Below, piece by piece: positions 1 through 9,083 of a stretch of DNA of 64,000 nucleotides (positions within the stretch are counted from its first letter, which is position 1; each line of letters begins with the position of its first letter). Source of the DNA: Pseudothermotoga thermarum DSM 5069 (GTDB lineage: Bacteria > Thermotogota > Thermotogae > Thermotogales > DSM-5069); NCBI RefSeq assembly GCF_000217815.1, contig NC_015707.1, positions 1,166,014 through 1,230,013 of the forward strand, read 5' to 3'. The notes below the pieces were generated by a model, which did no database searches, was not told the origin of the DNA, and saw only the letters and a list, made by a program, of their open reading frames with translations. The translations under genes and the position numbers were made by a program.

Positions 1-967
1 AGTTTTGCGGTGATTGCGTTTGGACACTACCTATGAGGAATGGAAACGAGGCTTTTTCGGCTCAACTGGCAACGTCGGTTCAAGTTTGGACACTACCTAT
101 GAGGAATGGAAACAATGGGAGGAACTGTATACTACTGCGACACAGATTCGTTTGGACACTACCTATGAGGAATGGAAACTTGTGAATTCTTATAACATCA
201 CCTTCGATCCACTCTAGTTTGGACACTACCTATGAGGAATGGAAACTGGGTATGTGGGCGCAAGTTTTGAATCAAAAGACTTAGTTTGGACACTACCTAT
301 GAGGAATGGAAACATTTCCGTTTGCGTGTGTTCGCCTGTCACTGTTACGAGTTTGGACACTACCTATGAGGAATGGAAACACTACGTAACATCTACACGT
401 GTGTTCACGTTCACCTCGTTTGGACACTACCTATGAGGAATGGAAACGCTTTTTGACTTATTGCACTGACGTTTGTGTTGATTGTTTGGACACTACCTAT
501 GAGGAATGGAAACCTTTCAACATAATTGGTTGTGATGTATCAGCACCAAGTTTGGACACTACCTATGAGGAATGGAAACCAGCGTTTATTCGATGAAAAC
601 TAAGAAGTATTCTATACGGTTTGGACACTACCTATGAGGAATGGAAACACGCTTGCCTCTCTGTGTCTGAGGCCAACTGCAATCAAGTTTGGACACTACC
701 TATGAGGAATGGAAACTTTCCAAGTTTAGATTTAGCGAGTCTGAACAAATGTGTTTGGACACTACCTATGAGGAATGGAAACGTTGCTTTGCAGGGCAGA
801 CATATGTCTGCCCATTCCTGTTTGAACCCTACCTATGAGGAATGGAAACGCCTACAACAGCAACTTTCACTCCACTCACCTCCCGTTTGGACACTACCTA
901 TGAGGAATGGAAACCCTATCCAGACTCTGTAGTGCGTTTTTGAACCTTACCTATGAGGAATAGAAAC
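1..967 (+). CRISPR. CRISPR array 1, right-hand part (15 repeats in window)
   Basis: Thirty-base repeats begin GTTTGGACACTACC and end GAGGAATGGAAAC. They start at 18, 84, 150, 217, 284, 351, 418, 484, 550, 619, 687, 753, 820 and 885, separated by unrelated spacers of 35-39 bases. Bases 1-17 look like the end of a spacer, so the array continues to the left of the window. The repeat at 820 is a variant (GTTTGAACCC at its start). The last copy, about 938-967, is degenerate, with extra T and an AATAGAAAC end. This marks the leader-distal end, so the leader should lie outside the window on the left. The csm operon follows in the same orientation. The repeat length and GGAAAC end resemble Thermotoga repeats as I remember them. 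Confidence 0.97.
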
Positions 968-1055
968 AAGCCTTAGGGGCTTGGGAGGCTGTTTCTGCGT
1001 TTTGAATTTACACTGTTGGGAAGACAGACAAGTCACTGAAAGCAATGTGGTGAAG

Positions 1056-1085
1056 TTGTTAATCGAAGGCGAATTTTTGTATAAT
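1056..1085 (+). promoter_or_regulatory. Putative promoter of the csm operon
   Basis: TTGTTA (1056-1061), an 18-base spacer and a consensus TATAAT (1080-1085) lie 104 bases upstream of csm1, after the last degenerate repeat of array 1. The rest of 968-1188 shows no gene. Expression from here would make the Cas operon independent of array transcription. The call rests on sequence match only. Confidence 0.55.
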
Positions 1086-1188
1086 CTGAATTAGACGATC
1101 TTTTCATCGCGTCTTGATATCTTGTTTTCGTGGGGGTTATTTGTGTTTTTCAGAGTGAATTATCTGAGCCGTAAGGGGTGATGGAAAG

Positions 1189-3624
1189 ATGGTTGTCTTT
1201 AAACAAACTTCCGAAAATGATCTTTTTATCCTCCTTGGAGCACTCTTGCATGATATCGGCAAGTTCTACATGAGAACAGAAGATCAAACCACAAAATCCC
1301 GTGTGAGCGAAAAATACAGTTATTTCATTCAACAAGAAGGCTCGTACGCACCTATGCATCAACATTGGGGGGCTTATTTTGTTGAGCAGGTTCTTCCAAG
1401 CTCACTTAAAGGAGTGCAATCGATCGTTTTGAATCACCATAAACCATCTTCTTACGAAGAACTACTTGTCGCTGTGGCGGACAAACTCTCTGCGTCTGTT
1501 GATAGAGAATCATACGACCAAAACCAGTTTGAAGAAAGAATCGCGCAAATGACCTCCGTGTTCTCAAGCATCAAGCTTACGGATTCAAATACCACTCCTG
1601 TTCATTTCAAGGAACTTGTTGCAAAGTACGACGTAAGATTTCCCAGCCCCTCTGCTGCGAATAATCTGGCTGACGCTTACAAGAAACTTTGGAAGTCTTT
1701 CGAATCGCAAATGAGAAAGTTGAAAGATTCATACGAACGAAGTTTTATCGACCTGAACGACTATGTAACCGCTGTTTACAACTTAATTCAGGTTTACACC
1801 TACAACATACCTTCAGCGTATTATTACAGCAAACCGGATATCTCTCTTTGGGCTCACAGCAAATCAACCGCAGCAATCGCTTTCTGTTTGGATCGACAGC
1901 TGAAAATGGTCTTTGGTGGCAACAAAGATCTTATGAAACGCAAACTCGAACAAATGGTAGAAAAGCTGAACAACAGAGCACCTCTTTCCGATGAAAATAT
2001 TCAGTTTCTACTTGTCAAAGGTGATGCGTCGGGTATTCAAGATTTCGTCTTTGATACCTCAACTGAAGGTGCACTTAAAGCCTTGAAAGGCAAATCTTTC
2101 TATATCTCTTATCTCTTAGACACGATTGCAAAGTATATTCTCAAAGAAATCAACTTGCCAATTTGCAACATGCTTTACAACGGCGGCGGTCATTTTTATC
2201 TTTTATTGCCGAAGTATTCTGAAGAATCTCTGAATGACTTTCAATCCAAAATCGATGAAGTACTTTTCAAAGCCCACAACGGATCTCTAAACGTGTTCAT
2301 CGAAGGTATTGAGGTTTCTTTGAACGATTTTCAGCAAAACATGGGAACCAAGTTTGATTCGATCACAAGAAAACTACAGATAAAGAAGGTTAAGAAACTC
2401 AACCAACTTATGAAGCGTGAGGACTTTTTTGAACCTTTTATCGATCCGGAGAATGCGTGTCCTTACTGCGGAAATCCGATGACCACGAATACAGCCAGTG
2501 AAGGAAATTGTAGATACTGCGAAAGCTTTGTAGAACTCGGAGATCTGTTGATAAAATCGCAGTTTATCAAAGAAGAGTGGCAAATGGAAAAGGTCAGTCA
2601 AAAACCAAAGAACGTTTTAGAGGTTTTCGCCGAGTTTGGTAGAAAGGTGCAATTGGTGGAAGAGGAAGATAAGATCTCAAATACCACAGTAATAGATATG
2701 GCAAAAATCCAAGAAAAATACGGTCAACCTGCCGAAGAATTCTACATTTATGAAGCTCTGGACCTTTCAACCCATGCCCCACTAACGGCACCATTTGCAG
2801 GTGGAGGTCAAATACTTTCCCTTGATGACATAGTCAAGTATGCCAAGGGTGTTGAAACCTGGGGGATGCTCAGAGGAGACGTAGACAGTCTTGGGAAAAT
2901 CTTCAAGGAAGGTCTCGGGGAAAGAAACTCTCTTTCAAGAATCATGACGCTCTCTCAGGAGTTTTCACTTTTCTTTGGTTATCATTTCAACAAGCTTGTG
3001 AAGGAAGAAAGCTATTATTCCATAGTCGTCTACGCCGGTGGGGACGATTTTTGTGTCATAGGTCCTTGGTCGGATTTGCCTTATCTTGCAAGGTTGATTC
3101 GTGAAGACTTTTCCAAATACGTTTGCAGCAACCCAGATATAACGGTTTCAATGGGCTTTGAGATCTCTGAAAGCAGAAAATTCCCAATATACAGAGTAGC
3201 CGTAGCATGCGGTGAAAGTCTTGAAAAAGCGAAAGCCTATGTGCGACAGAACGGTAAAAAGAAGGACTGCATTTGCTTTGGTGGAAATCAAGTTGGTTGG
3301 GAAGAATTCGATAAGATGAAAGACCTTAAGGAAAAACTTGTTGAGCTTCTCGAAGTCAAGGGTGTAGCAAGATCTCTTATAAACTCCATCTACAAGACCT
3401 GCATGCTCGAGGAAGAAGCCAAAAGGGAAAAAGAGGTTTTCAAATCTTGGAGGTTGGTTTACTACATAGCCAGGATGATGGACCGTTACAAGGACTTGAA
3501 AAAGGAACTTGAGGAGCTTTTGTACAAATGGTTGATTGAAAAACAAACAAACACTTTGTATAAACACGCCTACCTTTCAACACGGTGGGCTGAACTTGAA
3601 ACCAGATCGAAAGGAGGGGAATAA
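1189..3624 (+). CDS. csm1: Type III-A CRISPR effector subunit Cas10/Csm1
   Basis: This is the large subunit of the Csm complex, 811 aa. It carries an N-terminal HD nuclease motif (LLHDIGKF, H21-D22), which in this family cuts single-stranded DNA. A zinc knuckle with two CxxC pairs sits at C424/C427 and C441/C444. The second Palm domain has the GGDD cyclase motif (residues 617-620, in YAGGDDF), which in this family makes cyclic oligoadenylate when target RNA is bound. All key residues are present, so both activities should work. The start follows a GGGGTG ribosome site with 8 bases spacing. The gene is first in the csm operon, 3 bases before csm2, and it pairs with the CARF-HEPN effector at 7652, the expected receiver of the second messenger. 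Confidence 0.96.
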   Translation: MVVFKQTSENDLFILLGALLHDIGKFYMRTEDQTTKSRVSEKYSYFIQQEGSYAPMHQHWGAYFVEQVLPSSLKGVQSIVLNHHKPSSYEELLVAVADKLSASVDRESYDQNQFEERIAQMTSVFSSIKLTDSNTTPVHFKELVAKYDVRFPSPSAANNLADAYKKLWKSFESQMRKLKDSYERSFIDLNDYVTAVYNLIQVYTYNIPSAYYYSKPDISLWAHSKSTAAIAFCLDRQLKMVFGGNKDLMKRKLEQMVEKLNNRAPLSDENIQFLLVKGDASGIQDFVFDTSTEGALKALKGKSFYISYLLDTIAKYILKEINLPICNMLYNGGGHFYLLLPKYSEESLNDFQSKIDEVLFKAHNGSLNVFIEGIEVSLNDFQQNMGTKFDSITRKLQIKKVKKLNQLMKREDFFEPFIDPENACPYCGNPMTTNTASEGNCRYCESFVELGDLLIKSQFIKEEWQMEKVSQKPKNVLEVFAEFGRKVQLVEEEDKISNTTVIDMAKIQEKYGQPAEEFYIYEALDLSTHAPLTAPFAGGGQILSLDDIVKYAKGVETWGMLRGDVDSLGKIFKEGLGERNSLSRIMTLSQEFSLFFGYHFNKLVKEESYYSIVVYAGGDDFCVIGPWSDLPYLARLIREDFSKYVCSNPDITVSMGFEISESRKFPIYRVAVACGESLEKAKAYVRQNGKKKDCICFGGNQVGWEEFDKMKDLKEKLVELLEVKGVARSLINSIYKTCMLEEEAKREKEVFKSWRLVYYIARMMDRYKDLKKELEELLYKWLIEKQTNTLYKHAYLSTRWAELETRSKGGE

Positions 3625-3627
3625 AGC

Positions 3628-4065
3628 ATGCCTCAGTTTGATCCAAGGGCTAATCAGCAAACAAGGGGGCGGGAAGGCAGAGGACCAACTCAGGAATTAC
3701 TTTCGACGATTTTGCAGAATCTTGACACTGCCCTCGATCCACAGAAAGATCCAGATGGAAATGTGTTTTCTGAAGTAGCGGAAGGAACAGGGAGGTTCAT
3801 ATCGAATGTGAATCCAACGCAGCTCAGGAGGATTTTCACCGAGGTCAAAAGACTCTCGGCAAATGATCCTGCGTACAAGTACAAGATGAAACTTGTACGA
3901 GCAAGGGTTGCATATGCTGCTGGAAGGTTCTCAGAACTAAAAGAATTCGCCGAAATTGTCAAGAAAGCGATTACGGTCGCAGAGAAAAATGCAGAGAATT
4001 TTAAAAGGTTTTTAGACTTCTTTGAGGCAATCGTGGCTTATCACAAGTATTTTTCAGTGAAGTGA
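3628..4065 (+). CDS. csm2: Type III-A CRISPR small subunit Csm2
   Basis: A 145-aa, mostly helical protein lying between csm1 and csm3. The central NPTQLRRIFTEVKRL and KLVRARVAYAAGR stretches match the usual Csm2 pattern. Csm2 stacks along the crRNA-target duplex in the filament and has no catalysis of its own. The N-terminal 30 residues are polar and Gln/Arg-rich, probably disordered. A strong GGAGGGG ribosome site precedes the ATG. Position and length support the call as much as sequence, because this family is poorly conserved. Confidence 0.9.
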   Translation: MPQFDPRANQQTRGREGRGPTQELLSTILQNLDTALDPQKDPDGNVFSEVAEGTGRFISNVNPTQLRRIFTEVKRLSANDPAYKYKMKLVRARVAYAAGRFSELKEFAEIVKKAITVAEKNAENFKRFLDFFEAIVAYHKYFSVK

Positions 4066-4075
4066 GGTGAGCACG

Positions 4076-4897
4076 ATGAACGTGATTTTGAAAGGTAAGT
4101 TTGTTGTCAGTTGTGAAATAGAAGCCGTAACAGGTCTTCACATAGGCACAGGCAGAAACAGCATGGAAATAGGGGGAAATGACAATCCCGTTATCAAGGA
4201 TGCTGAAGGGAAACCATATATACCAGGATCATCTTTAAAAGGTAAGATGAGGTCGCTTATGGAATTTGCCGAGGAAAAGGTCAAGGAAAATCTTTTGATT
4301 GAGGGCAAAAAAGGAGAAATATACATGCACATGTGCGACGATCCAGATTGTGTAGTGTGTGGGTTGTTTGGTCGAAACCATGGTGATCACACATTTAAGA
4401 ACGGTCAAAAGCGTGATTTCACAAAATCTGTACTTCCAACACGATTACTTGTTAGGGACGCAAAACTCGTAGAAGACTCGATCAGTGAAGAAATGAAAGA
4501 TTATTTGGATATGGAATGGACTGAGGTAAAGTGGGAGAACTCATTGGATAGAATTACATCAAAAGCAAACCCAAGGCAAACTGAAAGAATACCAGCCGGA
4601 GCTAAGTTTAGTGCAGAATTTGTGGTCAACAGATTGGTTGTAGATAATCAAGATGATGGAACAAAGTTCATCGAGAAGCTCATTCAAGCTATGAAGTTGC
4701 TCGAAGACGATTATCTTGGAGGGCATGGATCAAGAGGATCAGGTAAGGTTAGGTTCGTGAATATAAAGCTTTCTTATAGAAGTAAGGAGTACTACGAAGG
4801 TTCTAAAAAAGAGGAAGAAATACTGCAGGCTGATAATCTCCAACAATTGACTGAAAAGCTGGCTGATTTTGCTCAAAAGATTTCCTCCAAGGAATGA
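4076..4897 (+). CDS. csm3: Type III-A CRISPR backbone RNase Csm3
   Basis: RAMP-fold backbone subunit of the Csm complex, 273 aa from the ATG at 4076, which follows GAGGTGA. An in-frame GTG at 4067 lies inside the ribosome site and is less likely. The protein shows GLHIGTGRN near the N-terminus, a DNPVIKD loop holding the Asp that cuts target RNA at 6-nt intervals in this family, the GSSLKGKMR glycine loop, a Cys/His cluster (CDDPDCVVCGLFG) that fits zinc binding, and GGHGSRGSGKV near the C-terminus. It begins 10 bases after csm2 and should be translated with it. Confidence 0.95.
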   Translation: MNVILKGKFVVSCEIEAVTGLHIGTGRNSMEIGGNDNPVIKDAEGKPYIPGSSLKGKMRSLMEFAEEKVKENLLIEGKKGEIYMHMCDDPDCVVCGLFGRNHGDHTFKNGQKRDFTKSVLPTRLLVRDAKLVEDSISEEMKDYLDMEWTEVKWENSLDRITSKANPRQTERIPAGAKFSAEFVVNRLVVDNQDDGTKFIEKLIQAMKLLEDDYLGGHGSRGSGKVRFVNIKLSYRSKEYYEGSKKEEEILQADNLQQLTEKLADFAQKISSKE

Positions 4898-4903
4898 TCG
4901 TCT

Positions 4904-5902
4904 ATGAAAAGGGGAAAAGTCTATAAGATCAAGCTAAAACTTAATTCGCCATTTCATCTTGGAAGAAAGGAGAAAACCCACGGTTCCGTTGATACCATAT
5001 CCCATTCCGACACACTCTTCAGCGGAATAATGAACTGTCATTCTTTGTTATACGGAGATGAAAGAACAACCAAACTAGTTCAAGCTTTCTTAGAAGGTCA
5101 ACCTCCGTTCAGAATCTCGTCCACGATGCCTTACATAAATGATATCTTCTTTGTATTCAAGCCGCTTGGGATGAATTTGAAAATCTATGCACCAGACGAA
5201 GAAGAAAAGAAACTGAAAAAGGCCAAGTATATCCCTGAAGAGAATCTTTTAAATGGTTTCAAAGGTTCATTCACGACGGTTGGAGAATTGTTTGTCAAAA
5301 AGGAAGATGCTGACAAACTCACACCGTTTGCAATTCCCCAGGAAAGAGTTAGAGTGAGTCTTGATAGAACCAGCTCAGCCTCAAATGTTTACTATTTTCC
5401 AACTTACTCCTACCACAAAAACTCCGGTTTGTGGTTCTACATTGAAATACTGGATGAATCCGTGGAAAAGGAAATTTTTGCAGCAATTAAACTACTCGGA
5501 GATGAAGGTTTAGGTGGAGATAGGTCAATTGGATTGGGGTTCTTCGAGCTTGCAACGGCTCCGGTTCCGATGGATTTGCCATTCGCTCAGCACGATGAAA
5601 CACAACTTTACACAACTTTGTCGCTGGTAAATCCTCGCAAAGGAGAGGCAGAAAAATTCAGGTACTACGATATTGTTAACAGGTCTGGTTATCTGTACTC
5701 CAAGGGAGATCAAGGCATCAAGCGAAAAGCTGTGAGGATGTTTATCGAGGGAAGTGTTTTTGAAGGGGAAGCTTTTGGTCGTGCCGTTGATGTAACTCCA
5801 CCAAGCTTTAAGGAACATCCAGCATTGAGGTACGGTTTGACGTTTCCTGTACCCCTCCCCAAGGAGGTGAGTTTCATTGATAACTCACTCGAAAACTTAT
5901 GA
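4904..5902 (+). CDS. csm4: Type III-A CRISPR subunit Csm4
   Basis: RAMP protein of 332 aa that caps the 5-prime handle of the crRNA and contacts Csm1 in the Csm complex. The N-terminus (KLKLNSPFHLGRKE) and the SHSDTLFSGIMN helix are typical of Csm4. A glycine-rich segment GDEGLGGDRSIGLGFF lies near residue 205. It starts 6 bases after csm3 and its end overlaps the start of csm5 by 26 bases. The ribosome site of csm5 (AAGGAGGTGAG) lies inside its coding sequence. Confidence 0.93.
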   Translation: MKRGKVYKIKLKLNSPFHLGRKEKTHGSVDTISHSDTLFSGIMNCHSLLYGDERTTKLVQAFLEGQPPFRISSTMPYINDIFFVFKPLGMNLKIYAPDEEEKKLKKAKYIPEENLLNGFKGSFTTVGELFVKKEDADKLTPFAIPQERVRVSLDRTSSASNVYYFPTYSYHKNSGLWFYIEILDESVEKEIFAAIKLLGDEGLGGDRSIGLGFFELATAPVPMDLPFAQHDETQLYTTLSLVNPRKGEAEKFRYYDIVNRSGYLYSKGDQGIKRKAVRMFIEGSVFEGEAFGRAVDVTPPSFKEHPALRYGLTFPVPLPKEVSFIDNSLENL

Positions 5903-7001
5903 GATAACAGTTCTCACACCACTTTTCATATGTTCAGACCTTAGAGACAAGCTGACAGAGATAGATTTTTTCCTTGAAAACGGCAAAATCGTTGTCATCG
6001 ATTTTGACAAACTGCTTTCTTTGACAAAGAACAACGAAAGGTTGCTCGATGAGATTTTGTTAGGTCTTGAAGGCTCTGTGGCGTCGTTCGATCTTAAAAG
6101 AATTCTTCAAAAGTATCAAATAAAAGTCGAACAATGCAAAAGATACGCGATGAACTTTCGGGGTACTTTTCCCTCAGGAACAAGGAAAGAGATTGCGTGC
6201 TTTGTCAAAACCGCTGGGAAGGTTTACATACCCGGTTCATCTTTGAAAGGAGCCATAAGATCTTTCATAACTAAGGCACTTCAAAAGAAATTTATCGCAC
6301 TTTACGATAACGAAATAGCCAGAGTTAAAACTAATGATAAAATCAGCGATGCTGGTGTTGAAAGGCAAGTATTCGGAGATCCGTATGCTTCCGTTTTCAA
6401 GTATCTTCAAATCAGCGATTCGAATCCTATTTCGCCTGAAAATTTGGAAGTTTTCGAAGTCAAGATATTGAACATATGCAATGGAAGAGCAAAATGGTAT
6501 GCAAAGCCTCAAAACGTTGAGAATCCCAAAGATGCTCTCTCGAACTTTGTTGAAGGACTACCTTCAAAAATGAGCGTAACTGGTTCCATAAAAATCGATC
6601 CGCAGTTTGTTGAAAAATTGAAAGAAAAGGTAGAAGTTCAGGTAGATGATCCTGTCAAATTCCTGGCAAAGTTGATCAACCATGCTGCAAAGCATTATAT
6701 AGAAAATGAGATGAATTTCTACAAGAAATACGGCATCTATGAGATTGCCGATCTTTATCAAAAGATTCTCGACAACATGCCAAAACTTAGAGAAAACGAG
6801 TTCATTTTGCAGGTTGGTTTTTCAACTGGCTATCTTTCAAAGACCGTTGGAATGTTGCTAAAACCAGATTCTCTCAAAAGAGTTGCTGAAATTGCTTACA
6901 GAAATGCCAAACCTGAGCTATTCCCAAAAACAAGACGCATAGTATTTAACAACGGGAAAATTTTAGCTATTCCAGGATGGATCAGGGTAAAGATAATGTG
7001 A
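5877..7001 (+). CDS. csm5: Type III-A CRISPR subunit Csm5
   Basis: RAMP protein of 374 aa that binds the 3-prime end of the crRNA in the Csm filament and helps recruit nucleases for crRNA maturation. The YEITVLTPLFICS start and the IPGSSLKGAIRSFI loop near residue 120 identify it. The TTG start at 5877 is chosen because a near-perfect AAGGAGGTGAG sits just upstream inside csm4. The start of the next gene overlaps its stop codon. Confidence 0.92.
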   Translation: MITHSKTYEITVLTPLFICSDLRDKLTEIDFFLENGKIVVIDFDKLLSLTKNNERLLDEILLGLEGSVASFDLKRILQKYQIKVEQCKRYAMNFRGTFPSGTRKEIACFVKTAGKVYIPGSSLKGAIRSFITKALQKKFIALYDNEIARVKTNDKISDAGVERQVFGDPYASVFKYLQISDSNPISPENLEVFEVKILNICNGRAKWYAKPQNVENPKDALSNFVEGLPSKMSVTGSIKIDPQFVEKLKEKVEVQVDDPVKFLAKLINHAAKHYIENEMNFYKKYGIYEIADLYQKILDNMPKLRENEFILQVGFSTGYLSKTVGMLLKPDSLKRVAEIAYRNAKPELFPKTRRIVFNNGKILAIPGWIRVKIM

Positions 7002-7630
7002 TATCCAAAATCACCGAAACAAAGCTAATCTATTACTATGCGATCCTCCACTTTGTGGCAAGGGAGGATGGGATTTTTCTCCCCTTCTCATACTATGCTG
7101 ACTTTTTTGAAATCGTCCGAAACATCATGAAAACGGACATCTTCTCAATCAGTCCTATTATCACGAAAAACAAAAAAGAGGTTCAGGATGGGCTGTGGGT
7201 TTTCAAGGATTTTCGAGTATATTTGGTAAGTCCATTCATAGAGTCAGTCGGGAGAAACTTTGTTGACTTTCACGAAATCCTTAATGCCTACCACGAGGGA
7301 ATTGAATTGAGCCAGGTGGTTCTCAGAAGCGCACCGGTTAGAAAAACTGGAAAACTTCTCAGCGGTGTTTTTGCAAATCTCGATGGAAGATGCATAGACT
7401 ATGAACAATCTCCGGAATTGTTTTCCGAGTGTTTGAGGCAGTATTTACTTCAAATCCACAAGCTGAAATATGGCACAATTCCCGACGATGTACGATTCTT
7501 CATTAGATTGAAAGGTGAGATAAGAAAGCAAAAACTTTTGGCAGATAGATTGGAGTTTTTCGGAGACGTACAGATTTTTTCGTCCGATGAACTTGCCAAA
7601 ACCTTTTGTGAAATGTTTAGCTTAAGATGA
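6998..7630 (+). CDS. Putative divergent Cas6-like protein of the csm operon
   Basis: A 210-aa protein between csm5 and the CARF-HEPN gene. The GTG at 6998 overlaps the csm5 stop (GTGA) and has CAGGGTAA upstream; an ATG at 6977 is the alternative. The layout recalls Cas6: an N-terminal FLPFSYYADFFEIVRNI helix, a WVFKDFRVYLVSPF strand pair, a LRSAPVRK segment and a PELFSECLRQYLLQIHKL helix like the second ferredoxin-like domain. The C-terminus lacks the glycine-rich GxGxxxxxGxG loop seen in nearly all Cas6 proteins, and no catalytic His can be named. If it is Cas6 it would cut the repeat to make the 8-nt ATGGAAAC handle. It may equally be an unknown type III accessory protein. Confidence 0.45.
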   Translation: MISKITETKLIYYYAILHFVAREDGIFLPFSYYADFFEIVRNIMKTDIFSISPIITKNKKEVQDGLWVFKDFRVYLVSPFIESVGRNFVDFHEILNAYHEGIELSQVVLRSAPVRKTGKLLSGVFANLDGRCIDYEQSPELFSECLRQYLLQIHKLKYGTIPDDVRFFIRLKGEIRKQKLLADRLEFFGDVQIFSSDELAKTFCEMFSLR

Positions 7631-7651
7631 ATTCAAAGCAAGGTGATGGGT

Positions 7652-8887
7652 ATGAAAGCGCTGTGCTTTTTAGGCACCGGCAAATACCAAGCCGTGACAT
7701 ACACATGGGTGGATACCGATGGCAATGCAAAAAGCTATTCAACAGAGCTTTTTCCAGAGGCTGTTTACCACATTTTTGAACCTTCCATGGTTTATGTATT
7801 CGTCACCAAAGAAGCCAAAGAGCGTTACCTACCGAAGCTTCAAGAACGGCTCAAAGACAAACTGTACCCAGTGGATATACCAGATGGCAAATCGGAAGGG
7901 CAGCTCTGGGAAATATTCGAAAAGTGCGCAGACATTGTCAAGGACGGAGATGAAATCATTCTTGATATAACACATGCCTTTAGAAGTCTTCCGCTGATTG
8001 TCTTTACGGTTGCGATGTACTTAAGACAGACCAAAAATGTGACAGTCAAGCACATTGTGTATGGAGCCTTCGAAGCAAGGGATGAGAATAACTGTGCCCC
8101 GATTTTTGACCTTACAGCTATGGTTGATCTTTTGGATTGGATCAACGGTGTGAACGCCTTTGTAAATTATGCAGCAGCAGAGATTTTTGCAGAAAAGCTT
8201 GTTCATACTCAGAAAAAACTACGAATGGGTGGTGGAACAATCTCCTCTGAATTGCCAACGCATTTACAAGAAATAGGTAAAAAGCTCCGGACTTTATCTT
8301 TAAACCTTCATATGAATCGCCCGATTGAAGTGATGAAAGATGCCAACGATCTTTTGTCAATGTTGGGCAGGGCTCAGGCTGAATTGCAAACTTGGGCAAA
8401 ACCGTTTGCTGCAATTGCCAAAACTCTCAGTAAGGAAATCTCTGAGCTTGCGTACGCGGAAGCAGAAAAATTAACCAAACAGAACCTGGAAAAACAACTC
8501 GCCATAATTGCCTACTGCATTAGGAAAAATCTGATAATTCAAGCCTTAACGCTGGCGAGAGAGCTTGCCATCAACTGCTTGTTTTTTTCGTGTGGTATGA
8601 AGGATCGATGGTTAAAACAACGTGAAAGGGAAGAGATAGAAAAATTGATTAACTCATATGCACAAGAACAGAGGGAAGAATCGCAAAAAGATGGTAGGAT
8701 AGAACCAAGCTGCCCAGATGAATTGAAAGCGTCCTTGGGGCGAATTTGGAAGGATATATCAACTGTCAGAAACGACATAGCCCATTGTGGAATGCGCGAA
8801 TCACCTATCCGTGCAGATACAGCTGTCGAAAAAGCTAAGGGAATCTATGACGAACTTAGGAGATTGCTTGATCACATCAGCGAATAG
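7652..8887 (+). CDS. csx1: Csx1/TM1812-family CARF-HEPN ribonuclease
   Basis: A 411-aa CRISPR ancillary effector of the TM1812 (Csx1/Csx2) family. The N-terminal CARF domain opens with KALCFLGTGKYQ and holds the family motif DITHAFRSLP near residue 104, where cyclic oligoadenylate binds. The C-terminal HEPN domain has the catalytic R-x4-H motif RNDIAH (R373, H378). In the known scheme Csm1 makes cyclic oligoadenylate on target binding and this protein then degrades RNA non-specifically. The ATG at 7652 is chosen over the GTG at 7643, which lies in the AAGGTG ribosome site. The gene ends the csm operon, and a relic CRISPR leader begins 50 bases after its stop. Confidence 0.93.
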   Translation: MKALCFLGTGKYQAVTYTWVDTDGNAKSYSTELFPEAVYHIFEPSMVYVFVTKEAKERYLPKLQERLKDKLYPVDIPDGKSEGQLWEIFEKCADIVKDGDEIILDITHAFRSLPLIVFTVAMYLRQTKNVTVKHIVYGAFEARDENNCAPIFDLTAMVDLLDWINGVNAFVNYAAAEIFAEKLVHTQKKLRMGGGTISSELPTHLQEIGKKLRTLSLNLHMNRPIEVMKDANDLLSMLGRAQAELQTWAKPFAAIAKTLSKEISELAYAEAEKLTKQNLEKQLAIIAYCIRKNLIIQALTLARELAINCLFFSCGMKDRWLKQREREEIEKLINSYAQEQREESQKDGRIEPSCPDELKASLGRIWKDISTVRNDIAHCGMRESPIRADTAVEKAKGIYDELRRLLDHISE

Positions 8888-8936
8888 GTAAAATCCCGAA
8901 CCTTTTGGATACATTTTCAAAAAGACATCGCAACAG

Positions 8937-9060
8937 AATTTATTCGCTATGCTGAGTTATTGTCGACTCATTTTACTATTTTGAGATCAACCCAAAATCA
9001 TTCGTAAAAAATCTTACAAAAGCTGACTTGATGAGAGCAAAAAACAATATAATCAGCTTA
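8937..9060 (+). promoter_or_regulatory. Relic CRISPR leader, now the promoter region of the HEAT gene
   Basis: AATTTATTCGCTATGC (8937-8952) is identical to 16470-16485 in the leader of array 3. It is followed by a decayed TTATTGTCGACTC in place of the leader palindrome. Around 9018-9055 the string AAAAGCTGACTTGATGAGAGC, ending in CAATATAATC, lines up with the leader promoter AAAAGTTGACTTGACAAAAGC ... GATATAATT of array 2. The right arm of the palindrome and the loop are lost. The remaining CTGACT / TATAAT pair (19-base spacing) probably drives the HEAT gene at 9084. Confidence 0.7.
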
Positions 9061-9083
9061 TCATATTAAAGGGGAATTTTGAG

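Noticed and set aside
14-932. Open frames reading LDTTYEEWK or VWTLPMRNGN across array 1
   Set aside because: They are translations of the CRISPR repeat; similar frames appear in all arrays and have no ribosome sites.
968-990. CAAGCC ... GGCTTG hairpin after array 1 as a terminator
   Set aside because: The stem is only 6 bp and no T-run follows, so termination is not supported.
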